A stretch of 64,000 nucleotides of DNA from Alteripontixanthobacter maritimus (GTDB lineage Bacteria; Pseudomonadota; Alphaproteobacteria; Sphingomonadales; Sphingomonadaceae), in assembly GCF_003340475.1 (NCBI RefSeq), contig NZ_QBKA01000002.1, forward strand, positions 567,501 to 631,500, read 5' to 3'. Shown here piece after piece: positions 63,814-64,000 of this stretch. The translations under genes were made by a program, and so were the position numbers. The notes beneath the pieces were generated by a model. That model saw only the letters and a list, made by a program, of their open reading frames with translations. It was not told the origin of the DNA and ran no database searches. Each line of letters begins with the position of its first letter. Positions within the stretch are counted from its first letter, which is position 1.

Positions 63814-64000
63814 TCCAGGCGGACGACCCAGCCATGCGGGTCCGGTTCGGTGCCGCGCTGGATGCCGGTCAGCTTCGCGCGCAATTTTGCGGTCAACTGC
63901 CCGGTGCCGCCTGATCCGATCGAGAAACTGCCATCGCGCCCGGCCACTTCGCCCACGGCCGTGACAACGGCGGCGGTTCCACATGCCATCGTTTCAACCA
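63810..64000 (-). CDS. ilvE: Branched-chain amino acid aminotransferase, C-terminal part
   Basis: The last 62 residues of a gene that runs off the window. They read VETMACGTAAVVTAVGEVAG, SIGSGGTGQLTAKLRAKLTG and end GTEPDPHGWVVRLD, the C-terminal pattern of IlvE (PLP-dependent transaminase of Leu, Ile and Val synthesis), including the conserved CGTAA loop. The 5' part is outside. Confidence 0.85.
   Translation of the reverse strand, partial: VETMACGTAAVVTAVGEVAGRDGSFSIGSGGTGQLTAKLRAKLTGIQRGTEPDPHGWVVRLD

Noticed and set aside
1-64000. CRISPR array or rRNA genes
   Set aside because: No regularly spaced direct repeats and no rRNA sequence were seen; the only RNA genes found are two tRNAs.

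Overview
The window looks like a chromosome segment of a carotenoid-producing alphaproteobacterium of the order Sphingomonadales, probably Erythrobacteraceae. The evidence is gene content read from the sequence: a crtW-crtZ ketocarotenoid pair, GcrA, the DUF1476 (ATPase zeta-type) protein, a BolA/CGFS-glutaredoxin pair, and a rimP-nusA-ylxR-infB-rbfA-truB-rpsO-pnp string typical of the group. No database search was possible, so the placement is inference.

Positions 1 to about 24,830 are accessory DNA that reads as a defence island carried by, or next to, a Tn7-like transposon. In order it holds: a DUF4365-type nuclease diverging from a 1,238-residue protein with a C-terminal PD-(D/E)XK nuclease; a tightly overlapping minus-strand operon (OGG-fold DNA glycosylase, Gly/Ser-rich small protein, PfkB kinase fused to a nucleoside deoxyribosyltransferase, QueC-like synthase, SagB-like flavin oxidoreductase) with a divergent XRE regulator; a two-gene module of an NA37-like protein and a membrane protein; a GIY-YIG protein with a zinc ribbon; a Panacea antitoxin with its toxin; and a thermonuclease gene broken by one stop codon, followed by a YHYH/excalibur protein. 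The transposition module follows (15,350 to 24,655): two convergent proteins that look like catalytically dead TnsB paralogues, a small gene with a palindrome before it, TnsA, a 57-residue scrap of another TnsB, TnsB, TnsC and TniQ. Inverted repeats just after tniQ may be the right end of the element, which would sit directly downstream of the 3' end of a chromosomal NUDIX gene.

From 24,892 to the end the DNA is ordinary core genome. It holds the grxD-bolA-DUF1476 cluster; leuC-leuD with an overlapping tiny membrane protein gene between them; crtW-crtZ; sufE; a phage-shock operon (pspA, pspB, pspC and three further PspB-like proteins) behind a clear sigma-54 promoter and divergent from pspF; the translation and RNA-processing operon from rimP to pnp, interrupted by an AbgT transporter on the other strand and a site-2 protease; gcrA; hspQ; tRNA-Ser and tRNA-Gln; a YghU-type glutathione transferase; topoisomerase IB; glutamine-dependent NAD synthetase; and a type III polyketide synthase, methyltransferase and FAD oxidoreductase cluster. 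The window ends inside ilvE.

The best candidate for an undescribed system is the 5,454 to 9,505 operon. It combines QueC-like and OGG-like proteins, both known from type IV CBASS, with a deoxyribosyltransferase-kinase fusion and a SagB-like enzyme, but has no recognisable CD-NTase. The pair of inactive TnsB-like proteins in the Tn7-like element is the second.
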